Numbered from the stretch's first letter, positions 34,185 through 43,076 are shown. The stretch: 64,000 bases of DNA from Mesorhizobium ventifaucium (GCF_935822925.1 NZ_CAKXZS010000030.1:121553-185552), one strand, 5' to 3'. Translations and numbers: made by a program. Notes: a model not told the origin generated them from the sequence alone.

Positions 34185-35467
34185 CGCGATTATCGGCCCA
34201 TGACGCGATCATCATAGGCGCCGGCCCGGCGGGCACATCCGTTGCGCTTACGCTGGCCCGGCGCGGATGGGCCGTGGCTATTGTGGAAAAGAGCGCGTTT
34301 CCGCGCCGCAAGGTCTGCGGCGAATATATATCGGCGAGCAATCTTGCGCTTCTGGACCAGTTGGAGATCGGCGAAGCGTGGCGTGCCAATGCCGGCCCCG
34401 AAATCCGCCGCGTCGGCTTCTTTTCCGGCGAGACCCGCGTCGAGGCGCCAATGCCTCACGCAATAGACGGGCCTCGCGTAGAACGCGGACCTCTCGCAAA
34501 GGACGGGCCTCTCGCAAACGACGGGCGCTCCACAAACGATGGACCTGGTGCAAAAGATGGCTTCGGCCGGGCGCTCGGCCGGGATATTTTCGACTGTCTG
34601 CTTTTGCAGGCGGCGCGATCGGCGGGCGTCGAAATCTTTCAGCCTTGCCGCGCCGTCGCCATCGACCCAGATGGCGAGGCGCAATTGGTGCGAATTCAAG
34701 CCGGAAACGAAACGACGATATTGCGCGCGCCGGTGATTGTCGCCGCACACGGCTCCTGGGAGCCAGGACCGCTGCCCAGCCAACTCGGAAAGACCAACCG
34801 CCCTTCGGACCTGTTCGGCTTCAAGGCGCATTTCACCGGGTCGTCCCTGGCGCCTGATTTGATGCCCCTGCTGGTGCTTCCTGGCGGTTATGGCGGCATG
34901 GTTTCGGCGGATCATGGCCGGCTGTCGATCTCGTGCTGCATTCGGCGCGATATGCTCGCACGGTTGCGCAAACACCCCAGACACCAGAGCCATTTGTCGG
35001 CCGCCGAGGCGGTCTCCCGTCATCTGATAGAATCATGTCGGGGAGTGAGGGATGCGCTAGAGTCAGCTGACGCCGACGGGCCGTGGCTTGCCGCAGGTCC
35101 GATCCGGCCGGGAATTCGCTCCTGCTACGAACGCGACATCTTTCGCGTCGGCAATGCAGCCGGAGAGTCTCATCCTGTCATCGCCGAGGGCATCTCGATG
35201 GCGCTTCAGTCTGGCTGGCTGCTTGCTTCCGAACTCTCTCACGTGCCGAGCGGCCGCGCAGGGCGCGAGACAGCCGGCAGACGCTACGAGGCAGCCTGGA
35301 AAAGGCTGTTTTCAACACGGGTCTACGCCGCCGCCGTACTTGCCGGGATTGCCGTTAGTCCAGGCAGCGCAGCCTGGATGGCGACGATCGTCCGGAATTT
35401 CCCGCAGGCGCTAACGTTGGGTGCGCAACTGAGCGGGAAGACAAAGCCGGTTCCCGGCTTTGTCTGA
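34181..35467 (+). CDS. FAD-dependent oxidoreductase (geranylgeranyl-reductase/monooxygenase type) of the PKS operon
   Basis: The 428 aa product overlaps the methyltransferase by ATGA. It has the FAD motif AIIIGAGPAGTSVALTLARR, FPRRKVCGEYIS (typical of the geranylgeranyl-reductase-like group), and a late FAD-contact VGNAAGESHPVIAEGISMAL. Residues about 97-126 hold five tandem six-residue units (GPRVER, GPLAKD, GPLAND, GRSTND, GPGAKD) coded by 18-bp repeats, which is unusual for the family and lies between the first strands and the GRDIFDCLLLQAAR helix. It probably oxidises or reduces the methylated polyketide. No terminator is obvious before the convergent secreted protein gene. Confidence 0.88.
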   Translation: MTRLSAHDAIIIGAGPAGTSVALTLARRGWAVAIVEKSAFPRRKVCGEYISASNLALLDQLEIGEAWRANAGPEIRRVGFFSGETRVEAPMPHAIDGPRVERGPLAKDGPLANDGRSTNDGPGAKDGFGRALGRDIFDCLLLQAARSAGVEIFQPCRAVAIDPDGEAQLVRIQAGNETTILRAPVIVAAHGSWEPGPLPSQLGKTNRPSDLFGFKAHFTGSSLAPDLMPLLVLPGGYGGMVSADHGRLSISCCIRRDMLARLRKHPRHQSHLSAAEAVSRHLIESCRGVRDALESADADGPWLAAGPIRPGIRSCYERDIFRVGNAAGESHPVIAEGISMALQSGWLLASELSHVPSGRAGRETAGRRYEAAWKRLFSTRVYAAAVLAGIAVSPGSAAWMATIVRNFPQALTLGAQLSGKTKPVPGFV

Positions 35468-35512
35468 CTGGCCGCGGCGCGCCACCGCGGCCCTCAGGGA
35501 GCCTTGACTTCG

Positions 35513-35806
35513 TTACTCGGGGCAATCCTCCCTATCCGAAGTTGCAGTGCCACTTGCAGTGTTCTTATCGGCCTCCGTCACGTCCTTGCACCGATCACTC
35601 ATGCCGTCGGCGCCGTCGGTTGTTGAACCGGTTACGTTCGGATCGGCAGGAGTTGCATTATCGGTGCCGGGAGCCATGGTGCCAGTGCCTGTCCCGGTGC
35701 CCGCTCCCGGATCGTTGGTGCCGGATCCAGTACCGCTTGATTGCGCCATCGCCGAAGTGGCAAGGGCCATGCTGAGTACGGTTGCAGAAAGAATTTTCTT
35801 CATCAT
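35513..35806 (-). CDS. Small secreted Gly/Thr-rich protein
   Basis: The 97 aa product has a signal peptide (MMKKILSATVLSMALATSAMA, cleaved after AMA). The mature part is low complexity (GTGSGTNDPGAGTGTGTGT) and ends in an acidic region with two Cys residues (SDRCKDVTEADKNTAS, DREDCPE). GGAGAG precedes the start. No family recognised. It is convergent with the PKS operon. Confidence 0.7.
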   Translation of the reverse strand: MMKKILSATVLSMALATSAMAQSSGTGSGTNDPGAGTGTGTGTMAPGTDNATPADPNVTGSTTDGADGMSDRCKDVTEADKNTASGTATSDREDCPE

Positions 35807-36055
35807 GGTCGCTCTCCATTAGAGTTGCATCGCTGGGTGCGATGATAATTATCCAACGAGCTTTTTTTGGAGTTGTTCCGTCAGACAGAAATCGTGATCA
35901 ACGGGTCGGGGCCGATGGCAAGCAGCAATGCTGGCGAAACAGCGAACGAGCGCCATCTTTTTCGGTTTTCGATGGAACAACATCCACCGGCTACGGTTGG
36001 AAGCGCAGTCGTTCTACTCCAGCGACTGTCTAAGCCGTTCGCACGGCATTCCGAC

Positions 36056-36088
36056 AAGGCCCCGCGCTTCCTCCCCGCGGGGCCTTTT
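36056..36088 (+). terminator. Strong rho-independent terminator without an obvious upstream gene
   Basis: An 11-bp perfect stem (AAGGCCCCGCG / CGCGGGGCCTT) with a 9-base loop ends in TTTT on the plus strand. No plus-strand coding sequence precedes it, so it may end a small RNA. Confidence 0.75.
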
Positions 36089-36179
36089 CTGTCGCTGCAG
36101 ACTGGGACGTTCTCTGCCGCCAGCCTCCAGCGGGACTCCAACGCTGGCGACTGGCCACGGGCCACCGCGCCTGCGGACC

Positions 36180-36347
36180 AGAACCGTAGCAGCTAATGAA
36201 GCGTGAGCCGTTGCCGGATTTGTGCTCCGGCATGCGTCGGCCGAGGTCGTCGGTGACGCCGATCCAGATCGTGTCGCGCTTCTGGTGGCATAGCCGGCGG
36301 TCGGGGCTAACGAGCACCGTTGCGCATGCGAGTGCCGTCCGCTGCAT
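36180..36347 (-). pseudogene. Remnant of a GIY-YIG endonuclease-like gene
   Basis: A minus-strand frame reads KRDTIWIGVTDDLGRRMPEH then KSGNGSRFISCYG, matching the YIGVTNDLxRRxxEH core of small GIY-YIG proteins with changes at key positions. The normal N-terminal Tyr motif and the C-terminal part are missing; downstream the frame enters unrelated Arg/Ser-rich sequence. Confidence 0.5.
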
Positions 36348-36392
36348 TCTTCAGCTGAGGTAACGGTAGCCGCCGCTATTGAATGCTGCCGT

Positions 36393-36655
36393 TCACGGCT
36401 CGTCGATATCTTGCTTCGAGGGGTTGCGCGAGAGGGCGCGTTCCTCTTCGTCGTCCGGCAGCGCCTCGTCGCTCTCCTGGTACGGATTGTCGTCGTCTTC
36501 CTCGGGCAGTTCAGCCTCCTTCTCGAGGTCGTAACGGATGTCGCCGTTTCCCGGCACGCTGCCTGGAAAATTTCGCCGCCTTTGATCGCGTCCCAATCCT
36601 GCTGTTCGATGGCCGGGCCTTCGGATGGATCGTCGGGTTTTCTGCGCGGTGCCAT
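36393..36655 (-). pseudogene. Small acidic protein gene, apparently frameshifted
   Basis: The ATG at 36655 follows a good site (AGGAGA) and reads MAPRRKPDDPSEGPAIEQQD then WDAIKGGEIFQ. At about base 36563 the sensible reading moves to another frame: GSVPGNGDIRYDLEKEAELP, then EEDDDNPYQESDEALPDDEE, ending KQDIDEP at 36393. Joined, they make an about 87 aa acidic protein. Single-base change or sequencing error suspected. Function unknown. Confidence 0.55.
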
Positions 36656-36923
36656 CAGAGTTCTCCTATGCACTGGTTGCTCGTATGCCTAACTCCGCGG
36701 ACCGCTGCGTAGTTCCTCCGATCGAACCGACGAGATCGTTTAGCGCGATCCAGCACTCATCTCGGCTTGGCCGCCGGCGGCCCCTACCTCCATATTATGC
36801 GGGTTGCGCAATGCCGGCCAGAGAGTGACCAGGAATGAGCGACCGGGAACTTGCGCGACTTCTAATAGAAGGGCACACTTGGAAACGGGTGGAAACGGCT
36901 CAAAAACAATCGGGAGGAAAGCC

Positions 36924-38363
36924 ATGAACAGCATGAGCCTCACCACGCTTGAACGCGGCAAGACGACAGTCGATGTCGCGGCCCTGGAGGCGCTTTCGGC
37001 ACAATTGCGCGGTACCGTGCTGAGGGAAGGCGACGCCGCCTATGACGAGGCACGCAGCATCTGGAACGCCATGATCGACCGGCGGCCGGGGCTGATCGTG
37101 CGCTGCGCCGGTGCCGCCGACGTTATCGCCGCCGTCAATTTTGCCAGGGAAAACAGGCTGCTCGTCGCGGTTCGCGGCGGCGGCCACAGCATCGCCGGCA
37201 GCGCCGTCTGCGACGGCGGCCTGATGATCGATCTGTCGCCGATGAAGTCGGTGCGGGTCGATCCGGCGACGCGGCGGGCATGGGTTGAACCTGGCGCGAC
37301 ACTCGCCGACGTCGACGCAGAGACACAGGCCTTCGGACTGGCGGTGCCGACCGGCATCAACTCGACCACTGGCATTTCAGGCCTGACGCTGGGCGGCGGC
37401 TTCGGCTGGATCACGCGGAAATTCGGCCTGACCATCGACAATCTTCTCTGCGCTGATGTGGTTACCGCCGACGGCAAGCTGCTGCGCGCCAGCCAGACCG
37501 AAAATCCGGACCTGTTCTGGGCGCTGCGCGGTGGCGGCGGCAATTTCGGCATCGTCACGGCTTTCGAGTTCAAGCTGCACCAAGTCGGTCCGCAGGTGCT
37601 GTCGGGGCTCGTCGTTCATCCCTTCGCCGATGCCGAAAACGTGTTGCGGGAATACCGAGCGGCGCTCGAAGCAGCGCCCAATGAGCTGACCTGCTGGGTG
37701 GTCATGCGGCAGGCACCGCCGCTGCCGTTCCTGCCGGCCGAATGGCATGGCAAGGAGGTGCTGGTCCTGGCCATGTGCTATTGCGGCGACCTTCAGGAGG
37801 GTGAGAAGGCGACACAGAGGCTTCGCGCCATCGGCACACCGATTGCAGACGTGGTCGGTCCCAAGCCGTTCACCGGCTGGCAGCAGGGATTCGATCCGTT
37901 GCTGACGCCTGGCGCCCGCAACTATTGGAAGAGCCATGACTTCACCGAGCTTTCCGACAGCGCGGTTGAGGTCGTCACGGCGGCGATACCCAGGCTTCCC
38001 GGCCCCGAATGCGAGATTTTCATTGGCCATGTCGGCGGTGCCGCGGGCCGGGTGACAGCGGATGCAACGGCGTTTCCGCAACGCAGCGCGCATTACGTCA
38101 TGAATGTCCACGCCCGCTGGCGCGAACCGGAAATGGACCAGGCCTGCATCGACTGGGCGCGGGGTCTCTATGAAGCAGCCAAGCCCTATGCCGCCGGCAC
38201 GGCCTATGTGAACTTCATGCCCGGGGACGAGGTCGACAGGGTCGAAGCAGCCTATGGCGGCAACTATCGGCGGCTTCTGGAAATCAAGCAGCGATATGAC
38301 CCGCTGAACCTGTTCCGCATGAACCAGAATTTGCGGCCGGTGGAAACGCAGCGCGCCGCATAG
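36924..38363 (+). CDS. FAD-linked oxidase with berberine-bridge C-terminus
   Basis: The 479 aa product starts at the ATG at 36924 after GGGAGGAAA. The PCMH FAD-binding domain has VRGGGHSIAGSAV (the His expected to bind FAD covalently), TGINSTTGISGLTLGGGFGW and LFWALRGGGGNFGIVTAFEF. The C-terminal BBE motif is YGGNYRRLLEIKQRYDPLNL then FRMNQN. The family oxidises sugars, alcohols or secondary metabolites with oxygen. There is no signal peptide. Substrate unknown; it stands alone and ends at a terminator. Confidence 0.9.
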   Translation: MNSMSLTTLERGKTTVDVAALEALSAQLRGTVLREGDAAYDEARSIWNAMIDRRPGLIVRCAGAADVIAAVNFARENRLLVAVRGGGHSIAGSAVCDGGLMIDLSPMKSVRVDPATRRAWVEPGATLADVDAETQAFGLAVPTGINSTTGISGLTLGGGFGWITRKFGLTIDNLLCADVVTADGKLLRASQTENPDLFWALRGGGGNFGIVTAFEFKLHQVGPQVLSGLVVHPFADAENVLREYRAALEAAPNELTCWVVMRQAPPLPFLPAEWHGKEVLVLAMCYCGDLQEGEKATQRLRAIGTPIADVVGPKPFTGWQQGFDPLLTPGARNYWKSHDFTELSDSAVEVVTAAIPRLPGPECEIFIGHVGGAAGRVTADATAFPQRSAHYVMNVHARWREPEMDQACIDWARGLYEAAKPYAAGTAYVNFMPGDEVDRVEAAYGGNYRRLLEIKQRYDPLNLFRMNQNLRPVETQRAA

Positions 38364-38381
38364 GCTGCGCAGGCATGACAA

Positions 38382-38411
38382 GGCCCGCGCCTCCGACGGA
38401 GGACGCGGGCC
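38382..38411 (+). terminator. Hairpin downstream of the FAD-linked oxidase
   Basis: The stem GGCCCGCG / CGCGGGCC, extended by CTCC / GGAG, sits 19 bp after the stop codon. The T-tract is poor (CCGTTTC). Confidence 0.6.
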
Positions 38412-38741
38412 CCGTTTCGGGTCATGCGCTAGCAGGTATCAGCCTTTAGCTGACGCCGCCCAGGCAAGGTCTAATCCTTTCTCTTTGTTGACTCGGCTTG
38501 CAAAAACGGGCAGCAAAGCCTGGCATGGAGGGCATTTCCACTATTTTCACAGCTTTGGAGGGAGCTTTTTTGACATAGACCTTCGCCTTATCGGCGATCG
38601 TTAGGGGGATTGGTTAACCAAGTTTGTCCATCTTTTGAATCAATCGGCAACAGACGTGAAGCGTGCCGGGGGGCACCGGGCGACTGTGATTGTGACGGCT
38701 GCGAGCCGCGCATGCCGCAAGGCCGATTGAGGTTTGGTTGT

Positions 38742-40340
38742 ATGGCGTTGATGCGTTTGAAAAACCGGGGTGACAATCCCGATACTGGATTGCCCTCGAT
38801 GAGGCCCGGCCTGCGCTGGGTCGCGATTCCCGTTGTTGGTGCTGCCATCGCTCTGTGGTCGGCTGCGACCGTGGCCGGCCTCCATTCGGTGGGAACTTCG
38901 CTCACCGCCGCCTCCAACAGTCTTCCGCAAAACCTGCTCGCGCCGCGCTTCATGGCGCTCGCCGATGCCCGACACACCCTTGCCAATCCACGGGCCAATC
39001 CACGGGCCAATTCGTGGGCGCCGTCACTGGCAGGCCGGCAGCGTGAGGCGTCGCTGCTCGGCCGCTGCAATGCCGGCTGCGCGCACGCCGCCGCGAGCTT
39101 CGTGCATGAAGGCAAGGTAGCGCGTCTCAAGCCGTTAGTGCGGCCGGATACTGCCCAGCTTGTCGCCGAAATCTCACCGCAATCGCGCTTCGACAGCGTG
39201 GTGGCGAAAGCGGCGCTATCGCCGCAAAAGATTGCTGCTGCCTTTGCCCGCGCCTCCGGCGGGGCCGCGCCGTTTGCGGTCGTCAGTCTGCCGACGGGCC
39301 AGCGCTTTGCGGAGCCGGTGCGCCTGCCCGATCAGCATGGTCCCGCGTCCGCGCGCTTCGGGCCCGAGGTTGCGGAATCCGAACGATCCTCCCGGCTGGC
39401 GCTGGCGCTTGCGAATGCATTGCCGGAAGCGATGATCGACGTGCTGCCGCAGGCGACGACGGCCGATCCTGCTGCCCCGCAAGAGGGCGAGGTGCAGATG
39501 GCGTCGCTGCCGCCGCAGGACGCAATGCCCGACAGCGTTCCCTTGCCGACATGGCGTCCGCAGGCGGAAATCGATCAGTCAGACGAGGCGCCCGAGGTCA
39601 AGGCACCCAAGGTCGACGCACCCAAGGCCAAAGCGCCCAAGGTCCAGGCATCGAAGGCCGCCAAGGCCGAGTCTCAGCCATCCAAAGCCAACAGGATACA
39701 GACCGCCGCCGCTCCGCAGGTCGAGATGCCCCGGGCGCCATCCTTGTCGCCGAGGATCTCGTCAGCGGCGGCGATACCAAGCATGCAAGCCAACCAGGAA
39801 ATGCGGGGCAGCCCGGGCATGCAAAGCAGCCAGGGCATGCAGGGCAGTCCGGGCAAGCCGGCCAAGCCGGCCAAGCGGTCGAAGGCCGCAGACATGCTGG
39901 CCTATGCCAAACCCGACAGCCCGGCGGGCGGCGGCGGGGTCTTCGGTAACCTGTTCACCAAGCCCGGCAGCGGCGTCGCCGTCTACGACATCTCGGCGAA
40001 AACCGTCTATATGCCGGACGGCTCGCGGCTCGAGGCGCACTCGGGACTGGGCTCGATGGTCGACCAGCCGCGCTACGCCAATCGCAAGAATGGCGGCCCG
40101 ACGCCGCCCCACACCTACGATCTGAGGCTGCGCGAATCGCGCTTCCATGGCGTCGAGGCGCTGCGTCTCACTCCCATCGACGGCAAAAACAAATATGGCC
40201 GCGACGGCTTTCTTGCGCACACTTATCTGCTGCGCGGCGGCCGCGCGGAGTCGAATGGCTGTGTCGTCTTCAAGGACTACGCCCGCTTCCTCGGCGCCTT
40301 CAAGAAGGGCAAGATCAAACGCCTCGTCGTGCGCGGCTAG
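38742..40340 (+). CDS. DUF2778 (Tlde1-like) protein with membrane anchor and long linker
   Basis: The frame is open from 38610; I place the start near the ATG at 38742 (MALMRLKNRG), about 532 aa. One membrane helix (residues about 25-45, WVAIPVVGAAIALWSAATVA) is followed by about 320 residues of low-complexity sequence with ANPRANPRANS and KAPKVDAPKAKAPKV repeats. The C-terminal 140 residues are DUF2778: VYDISAKTVYMPDGSRLEAH, and a His/Cys pair in LAHTYLLRGG and ESNGCVVFKDY like L,D-transpeptidases. Tlde1 effectors of this fold cut or exchange peptidoglycan peptides; here a single-copy anchored protein suggests a periplasmic cell-wall role. Confidence 0.75.
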   Translation: MALMRLKNRGDNPDTGLPSMRPGLRWVAIPVVGAAIALWSAATVAGLHSVGTSLTAASNSLPQNLLAPRFMALADARHTLANPRANPRANSWAPSLAGRQREASLLGRCNAGCAHAAASFVHEGKVARLKPLVRPDTAQLVAEISPQSRFDSVVAKAALSPQKIAAAFARASGGAAPFAVVSLPTGQRFAEPVRLPDQHGPASARFGPEVAESERSSRLALALANALPEAMIDVLPQATTADPAAPQEGEVQMASLPPQDAMPDSVPLPTWRPQAEIDQSDEAPEVKAPKVDAPKAKAPKVQASKAAKAESQPSKANRIQTAAAPQVEMPRAPSLSPRISSAAAIPSMQANQEMRGSPGMQSSQGMQGSPGKPAKPAKRSKAADMLAYAKPDSPAGGGGVFGNLFTKPGSGVAVYDISAKTVYMPDGSRLEAHSGLGSMVDQPRYANRKNGGPTPPHTYDLRLRESRFHGVEALRLTPIDGKNKYGRDGFLAHTYLLRGGRAESNGCVVFKDYARFLGAFKKGKIKRLVVRG

Positions 40341-40425
40341 CCAAGTCGCTGATGCAGGTCGCGTCGGAGGGGCGCAGCGCCTGACCACCTGCAGCGTAGA
40401 ATAAGCCGTTCTGTAGCGCTCCTTC

Positions 40426-40460
40426 GCGCCCCCCTCTGTCCTGCCGGACAGAGGGGGCGC
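40426..40460. repeat. Half RIME-like palindrome / terminator-like stem
   Basis: GCGCCCCCCTCTGTCC pairs with GGACAGAGGGGGCGC over about 15 bp with one bulge and a TGCC loop. The CTCTGTCCTGCCGGACAGAG core matches the left half of the element at 14853. Confidence 0.75.
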
Positions 40461-40601
40461 TGTCCAGGGCGCTGTCCCGCCGACATCGCCGGAATTCCAC
40501 CCAATTGTCAGCAGCCTACCTCGAAACCGTTTTCATTCCCCGCCGAGGATACTATGACTGACCGGACCGGGGCGGCGGCTTCAACCGATCAAGAGGATGT
40601 C

Positions 40602-41387
40602 ATGACTATACGCGCTGTCGTTTGGGGCGAGAATATCCATGAGCGGACCAATGAGGTGGTGGCGGGGATCTACCCCGAGGGCATGCACGCAACGATCGCC
40701 AATGCGCTGAGGCGCGACCCCGAAATTTCCGTGTCCTGGGCGACGCTGGAGCAGCCGGAGCATGGCCTGCCGGCCGACCGTTTGGCGCAAACCGATGTCC
40801 TCGTGTGGTGGGGACACAAGGATCATGGCGCCGTCGCCGACGAAGTCGTCGAGCGCGTGGCGCGCCGCGTCTGGCAAGGCATGGGGCTGATCGTGCTGCA
40901 TTCCGGCCATTTCTCGAAGATCTTCAAGACGCTGATGGGCACGCCCTGCACGCTGAAGTGGCGCGAGGCCGGCGAGCGCGAGCGGCTCTGGGTGACGAGC
41001 CCCAACCACCCGATCGCTGCCGGGATCGGCGAGTATTTCGAGCTCGAGAACGAGGAGATGTATGGCGAGCAGTTCGCCGTGCCGGAACCGCTGGAAACGG
41101 TTTTCATCTCCTGGTTCCAGGGCGGCGAAGTGTTCCGGTCGGGGCTGACCTATCGCCGCGGCGCCGGCAACATCTTCTATTTCCGGCCAGGTCACGAAAC
41201 CTATCCGACCTATCACGACGCGAATGTCCAAAAGGTGCTGCGCAATGCGGTGAAATGGGCGCACAACCCGCAGGGCGCGCATCCAGCCATCCTCGATGCG
41301 CCGAACGTGCCGGTGGAAAAGGCGCTCGAGCCGATCGTCGAGCGCGGCGGAAAACTCCATGCCGAGGGCGAGGCCGGGTTTCGCTAG
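40602..41387 (+). CDS. ThuA-like domain protein
   Basis: The 261 aa product starts at the ATG at 40602 (MTIRAVVWGENIHERTNEVV). It is a class I glutamine-amidotransferase-like ThuA fold: VLVWWGHKDHGAVADEVVER, GLIVLHSGHFSKIFKTLMGT, WVTSPNHPIAAGI and NIFYFRPGHETYPTYHDANV. In Sinorhizobium ThuA works with the Gfo/Idh/MocA protein ThuB in trehalose and disaccharide use through 3-keto sugars. The next gene is a Gfo/Idh/MocA enzyme 77 bp away, so a related sugar-oxidation role is inferred. No sugar transporter lies nearby. Confidence 0.9.
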   Translation: MTIRAVVWGENIHERTNEVVAGIYPEGMHATIANALRRDPEISVSWATLEQPEHGLPADRLAQTDVLVWWGHKDHGAVADEVVERVARRVWQGMGLIVLHSGHFSKIFKTLMGTPCTLKWREAGERERLWVTSPNHPIAAGIGEYFELENEEMYGEQFAVPEPLETVFISWFQGGEVFRSGLTYRRGAGNIFYFRPGHETYPTYHDANVQKVLRNAVKWAHNPQGAHPAILDAPNVPVEKALEPIVERGGKLHAEGEAGFR

Positions 41388-41464
41388 ACCGCTATCGCGA
41401 ACCTTCGGTTCTAAAAATCCATGATCGAACAAGAAGATCAGGCATCATCCTAAGGATAAAAATC

Positions 41465-42523
41465 ATGCGTCTCCTGATACTCGGCACCGGCTGGATGGCG
41501 GAAGAGCACGCCAGGCAGTTCAGCAGGATCGAAGGCGTCGAACTGGTCGGCGCCATCGATCTCGACCGCGCGCGTGTCGACAAGTTTTCGGACAGCTACG
41601 GAATTCCCAACCGGTTCGCATCGCTGGAAGACGCGCTCGCATGGGACAAGTTCGACGCGGTGGCGAACGTGACGCCAGACCGCATCCACCATCCGACCAC
41701 CATGATGCTGATCGCGGCGGGCAAGCCGGTGCTGTGCGAGAAACCGCTGGCCGAAAATTACCAGCGGGCCAGCGAAATGACCGATGCCGCCGAGCAGGCC
41801 GGCATCATCAACATGGTCAACCTGACTTATCGCAATGTCGCGCCGCTGCAGAAGGCGCGCGCCATGGTGCTGGCCGGCGAGATCGGCCAGGTGAGGCACG
41901 TCGAGGCGTCCTATCTGCAGAGCTGGCTGGTGTCAAAATTCTGGGGCGACTGGCGCACCGATCCGAAATGGCTGTGGCGGCTGTCGCGCGGCCATGGCTC
42001 CAATGGTGTGCTGGGCGACGTCGGCATCCATATCCTCGATTTCGCAAGCTATGGCGCGGCGCTCGACATCGACCATGTGTTCTGCCGCCTCAGGTCCTTC
42101 GACAAGGCGCCCGGCAACCGGATCGGCGAGTACGAGCTCGACGCCAATGACAGTTTCACCATGACGCTGGATTTCAGCAACGGCGCCTTCGGCGTCGTCC
42201 ATGCCAGCCGCTGGGCTACCGGTCATCTCAACGAATTGCGGCTGCGCATCTATGGCGACAAGGGCGGTATCGAGGTCATGCACAATCTGAAAAACTCGGA
42301 GCTGAAAGCGTGCATGGGCGAGGACATCGAGAACGCAAAATGGCAGGCTCTCGATGCCGGAACGGTGCCGACCAACTACCAGCGCTTCGTCGATGCGGTG
42401 CGCAACGGGGTCCAGGCCGAGCCCTCGTTCCGCCACGCGGCCGAATTGCAGAAGGTGCTCGACCTCGCCGTCGTCTCCGACGAGAAGAGGGCTGAGCTCA
42501 GGGCCCATGCCGAAACCCATTGA
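41465..42523 (+). CDS. Gfo/Idh/MocA family oxidoreductase
   Basis: The 352 aa product starts at the ATG at 41465 after AAGGAT; the frame upstream of it is antisense-like noise over the ThuA gene. The NAD(P)-binding N-terminus has ILGTGWMAEEHARQFSR, and the conserved VLCEKPLAENYQRASEM carries the catalytic Lys. GDVGIHILDFASYG is in the C-terminal domain with the usual Asp-x-x-x-His. It oxidises or reduces sugars or polyols. Pairing with ThuA suggests 3-keto-sugar chemistry. Confidence 0.92.
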   Translation: MRLLILGTGWMAEEHARQFSRIEGVELVGAIDLDRARVDKFSDSYGIPNRFASLEDALAWDKFDAVANVTPDRIHHPTTMMLIAAGKPVLCEKPLAENYQRASEMTDAAEQAGIINMVNLTYRNVAPLQKARAMVLAGEIGQVRHVEASYLQSWLVSKFWGDWRTDPKWLWRLSRGHGSNGVLGDVGIHILDFASYGAALDIDHVFCRLRSFDKAPGNRIGEYELDANDSFTMTLDFSNGAFGVVHASRWATGHLNELRLRIYGDKGGIEVMHNLKNSELKACMGEDIENAKWQALDAGTVPTNYQRFVDAVRNGVQAEPSFRHAAELQKVLDLAVVSDEKRAELRAHAETH

Positions 42524-42545
42524 TGTTCGCTGAAAGGGGCCAGCC

Positions 42546-42947
42546 ATGGTCACGCGCCGCGCCCAATGTTCCTGCGGTCAGCTGTCAGCCACCTGTTCGG
42601 GCGAGCCTGTACGCGTCTCTGTCTGCCATTGCCTGGCCTGCAAGCGGCGCACCGGCAGCGCGTTCAGCTTCAATGCGCGGTTTGCGGAGAATGATGTGTC
42701 GATCCAGGGACGAGCGGCGGAGTTCACGCGCGTTGGCGACGAAGGCGGCCGTGTCATCTACAGTTTCTGCCCGGATTGCGGCACCACTGTCCATTACCGG
42801 ATCGATGTCCAGCCCGGTCTGATCGCCATTCCGGTGGGGGCTTTCGCCGACCCATCGTTCCCGCCGCCCTTCCTGTCCTTCTATCACGACAGCCGGCGCT
42901 GCGAGTGGGTCGAGGTCCGCACTGAGCCTCTGGCGACGTTCGGCTGA
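42546..42947 (+). CDS. GFA-family (glutathione-dependent formaldehyde-activating/CENP-V) zinc protein
   Basis: The 133 aa product has the GFA zinc ligands in order: CSCGQLSATC, CHCLACKRRTGSAF and CPDCGTTVHY. Members bind glutathione adducts or act as small lyase-like enzymes; the substrate is unknown. It lies 22 bp after the oxidoreductase. Its last 16 codons and following bases are matched by a diverged copy at 46869-46926, beyond the next operon. Confidence 0.92.
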   Translation: MVTRRAQCSCGQLSATCSGEPVRVSVCHCLACKRRTGSAFSFNARFAENDVSIQGRAAEFTRVGDEGGRVIYSFCPDCGTTVHYRIDVQPGLIAIPVGAFADPSFPPPFLSFYHDSRRCEWVEVRTEPLATFG

Positions 42948-43076
42948 AGCCGTCGGCCACCTTCGGCTGACGTTTTTGGACGGTTCAGCCTGCTGATCCA
43001 GGGCGAGCCAACGATCGCTTGTTCGATGAACTGGAACCGTCCACACTCTCCACGCATTCGATGGACTGTGAACACG

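Larger units (their letters stand above)
35830..36392. other. Gene-poor interval containing a plus-strand terminator and a GIY-YIG remnant
   Basis: No complete gene is supported. Small stems include CATCGC / GCGATG near 35830 and CAGTCG / CGACTG near 36010, ahead of the strong terminator at 36056-36088. A short plus-strand RNA ending there is possible. Confidence 0.45.

Noticed and set aside
40805..41464. Upstream extension of the Gfo/Idh/MocA frame
   Set aside because: It overlaps the ThuA gene in another frame with Arg-rich composition; the ATG at 41465 with AAGGAT starts the real protein.
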